Origin: Clostridia bacterium
Lineage (GTDB): Bacteria > Bacillota > Clostridia > UMGS1810
Length of the DNA: 6,342 nucleotides
Direction of reading: 5' to 3'
Assembly (NCBI GenBank): GCA_017629325.1
Contig: JAGBXL010000023.1
Location: 1 to 6,342, forward strand
The notes under the pieces were generated by a model that saw only the letters and a list, made by a program, of their open reading frames with translations, did not search any database and was not told the DNA's origin. Both the position numbers and the translations under genes were made by a program. Below, piece by piece: positions 5,283 to 6,342 of the stretch. How positions within the stretch are numbered: the stretch's first letter is position 1; every line of letters begins with the position of its first letter.

Positions 5283-6335
5283 TTATCTTATCGTTCCTCC
5301 GCCGATAACTGTGTCTCCATCGTAAAGAACAACCGCCTGCTCTTTGGCTATGGCTCTTTGGGGGGTGTTAAATTCTATGTGAACTTTTGATTTATCACTC
5401 ACAAAAACTGTGCAGCTATCTTCTTTTGCACTATAACGAACCTTTGCTTTGGCAGTGAATTCGGGAGGTGGGTTATCAAAGGCTATCCAGTTAAAATCCT
5501 CGGCATCAAGGCTATTTGAAAACAAATCTTCGTTTTTACCAAGAACAACTATATTTTCAAGAGGATTTTTTTCTTTTACATACATCTTCTCGCCAAAAGC
5601 TGTTCCAAGGCCTTTTCTTTGACCAACGGTATAGTTTATTATGCCAAGGTGGGTGCCGATTTTATTGCCCAAACTATCTGTGAAATCACCTTGTGGGTAT
5701 TCTTTTTTTGTGTAGTTTTTAATTACGCTTACATATTCTCCATCTGGCACAAAGCATATATCCTGACTGTCGCTTTTATGAGCAGATACAAAATTTCTCT
5801 CTGCGGCAAGCGAGCGGATTTCATCTTTGGTCATATCGCCAAGAGGGAATTCTACCCTTTTTAGCTGCTCCTGTGTGAGAGAATATAAAAAATAGCTTTG
5901 GTCTTTTCTTTCATCAGCTGCTTTTTTTAAGTAAAATCTGCCACCAGCTTCTTCTATGCGGGCATAGTGTCCCGTTGCCATTTTTTCGCAGCCTAAATTT
6001 AATGCGGCATTAAGAAACACACCAAATTTCATATAGCGGTTACATTCTATGCAAGGGTTTGGTGTGCCGCCATTTTCATATATAGAAATGAAACGCTCTA
6101 TAACCTCTTTTTTAAATTCTTCTCGGCAGTCAAGAACATGAAAATCGATGCCAAGAATCTCACACACGCTCTTGGCATCGTTAATATCGCTTAAATTTTT
6201 ATTTTCGTCATTGGGGAATTTATCGTGAAGACGCATTGTTGCACCAACACATTCATAGCCCTTTTGCTGCATTAAATATGCTGCAACTGATGAATCTACT
6301 CCCCCACTCATTGCTATTAAGACTTTTGTTTTCAT
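5283..6335 (-). CDS. mnmA: tRNA-specific 2-thiouridylase MnmA
   Basis: MnmA is a cytoplasmic enzyme that uses ATP and a persulfide sulfur to make 2-thiouridine at wobble position 34 of the tRNAs for Lys, Glu and Gln. The 350-residue length is normal. The PP-loop SGGVDSS is at residues 10-16. TPNPCIECNRYMKFG (91-105) holds the first catalytic cysteine, C98 in the ECN context; C95 is an additional one. TGHYARI (121-127), DQSYFL (145-150), the second catalytic cysteine C194 in SDSQDICFVPDG (188-199), and TVGQRKGLG (236-244) follow in family order. The C-terminal beta-barrel region is present, ending GGGTIR. The start is ATG 6335; only 7 bases lie upstream in the window, so the ribosome binding site and promoter are outside. 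No cysteine desulfurase partner is visible here. Its own terminator suggests it is not co-transcribed with the TRAP genes. Confidence 0.97.
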   Translation of the reverse strand: MKTKVLIAMSGGVDSSVAAYLMQQKGYECVGATMRLHDKFPNDENKNLSDINDAKSVCEILGIDFHVLDCREEFKKEVIERFISIYENGGTPNPCIECNRYMKFGVFLNAALNLGCEKMATGHYARIEEAGGRFYLKKAADERKDQSYFLYSLTQEQLKRVEFPLGDMTKDEIRSLAAERNFVSAHKSDSQDICFVPDGEYVSVIKNYTKKEYPQGDFTDSLGNKIGTHLGIINYTVGQRKGLGTAFGEKMYVKEKNPLENIVVLGKNEDLFSNSLDAEDFNWIAFDNPPPEFTAKAKVRYSAKEDSCTVFVSDKSKVHIEFNTPQRAIAKEQAVVLYDGDTVIGGGTIR

Positions 6336-6342
6336 ATAAAAA

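Noticed and set aside
2088..6335. Alternative genetic code with TGA as tryptophan
   Set aside because: Every other gene encodes Trp with TGG and has no internal TGA; one isolated TGA does not support a changed code.
1..6342. CRISPR array, insertion sequence, prophage, tRNA or rRNA genes
   Set aside because: I saw no regularly spaced repeats, transposase or phage genes, tRNA-like folds or rRNA signature sequence on either strand.

Overview
The window looks like chromosomal DNA from a low-GC Gram-positive anaerobe of the Clostridia type. The signs are AT-rich sequence, strong AGGAGG-type ribosome binding sites, TAA stops on every complete gene, short hairpin terminators, a Firmicutes-type lipoprotein signal and a TAXI-type TRAP transporter. 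I cannot name the genus. The genes visible all belong to known families.

Left part (1-2083): a divergent pair. On the minus strand is the 5' part (315 codons) of a neutral/alkaline-ceramidase-like protein without a signal peptide; it runs off the left edge. On the plus strand is a complete LacI-family regulator. Their 136-bp intergenic region holds a promoter in each direction, with a perfect 17-bp palindrome between them that is the obvious candidate operator. This suggests the regulator controls itself and the ceramidase-like gene. The regulator lacks the usual LacI hinge sequence and has altered effector-pocket motifs. A 16-bp-stem bidirectional terminator separates it from the convergent transporter genes.

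Middle part (2088-5220, minus strand): a two-component TAXI TRAP uptake system. The order of transcription is extracytoplasmic binding lipoprotein, then a terminator-like hairpin, then the fused DctQM-type permease. The lipoprotein gene has a good extended -10 promoter with a 9-bp direct repeat upstream, spaced 22 bp. The permease gene appears broken. A strong Shine-Dalgarno and ATG (4035) lead into only 10 codons, because an A7 run puts the rest out of frame by one base. Further on, an in-frame TGA (2964-2966) interrupts an otherwise full-length reading frame. Either this is a decaying pseudogene, the assembly has errors, or the gene is recoded; decay or error is simplest.

Right part (5231-6335, minus strand): a complete mnmA, encoding the tRNA 2-thiouridylase. 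It is followed by its own terminator, so it is probably a separate transcription unit from the TRAP genes.

The strongest leads are the doubly interrupted permease, the atypical LacI regulator with its operator, and the upstream direct repeats. I did not find evidence of a wholly new biological system. Function calls rest on reading family motifs by eye, without database searches.
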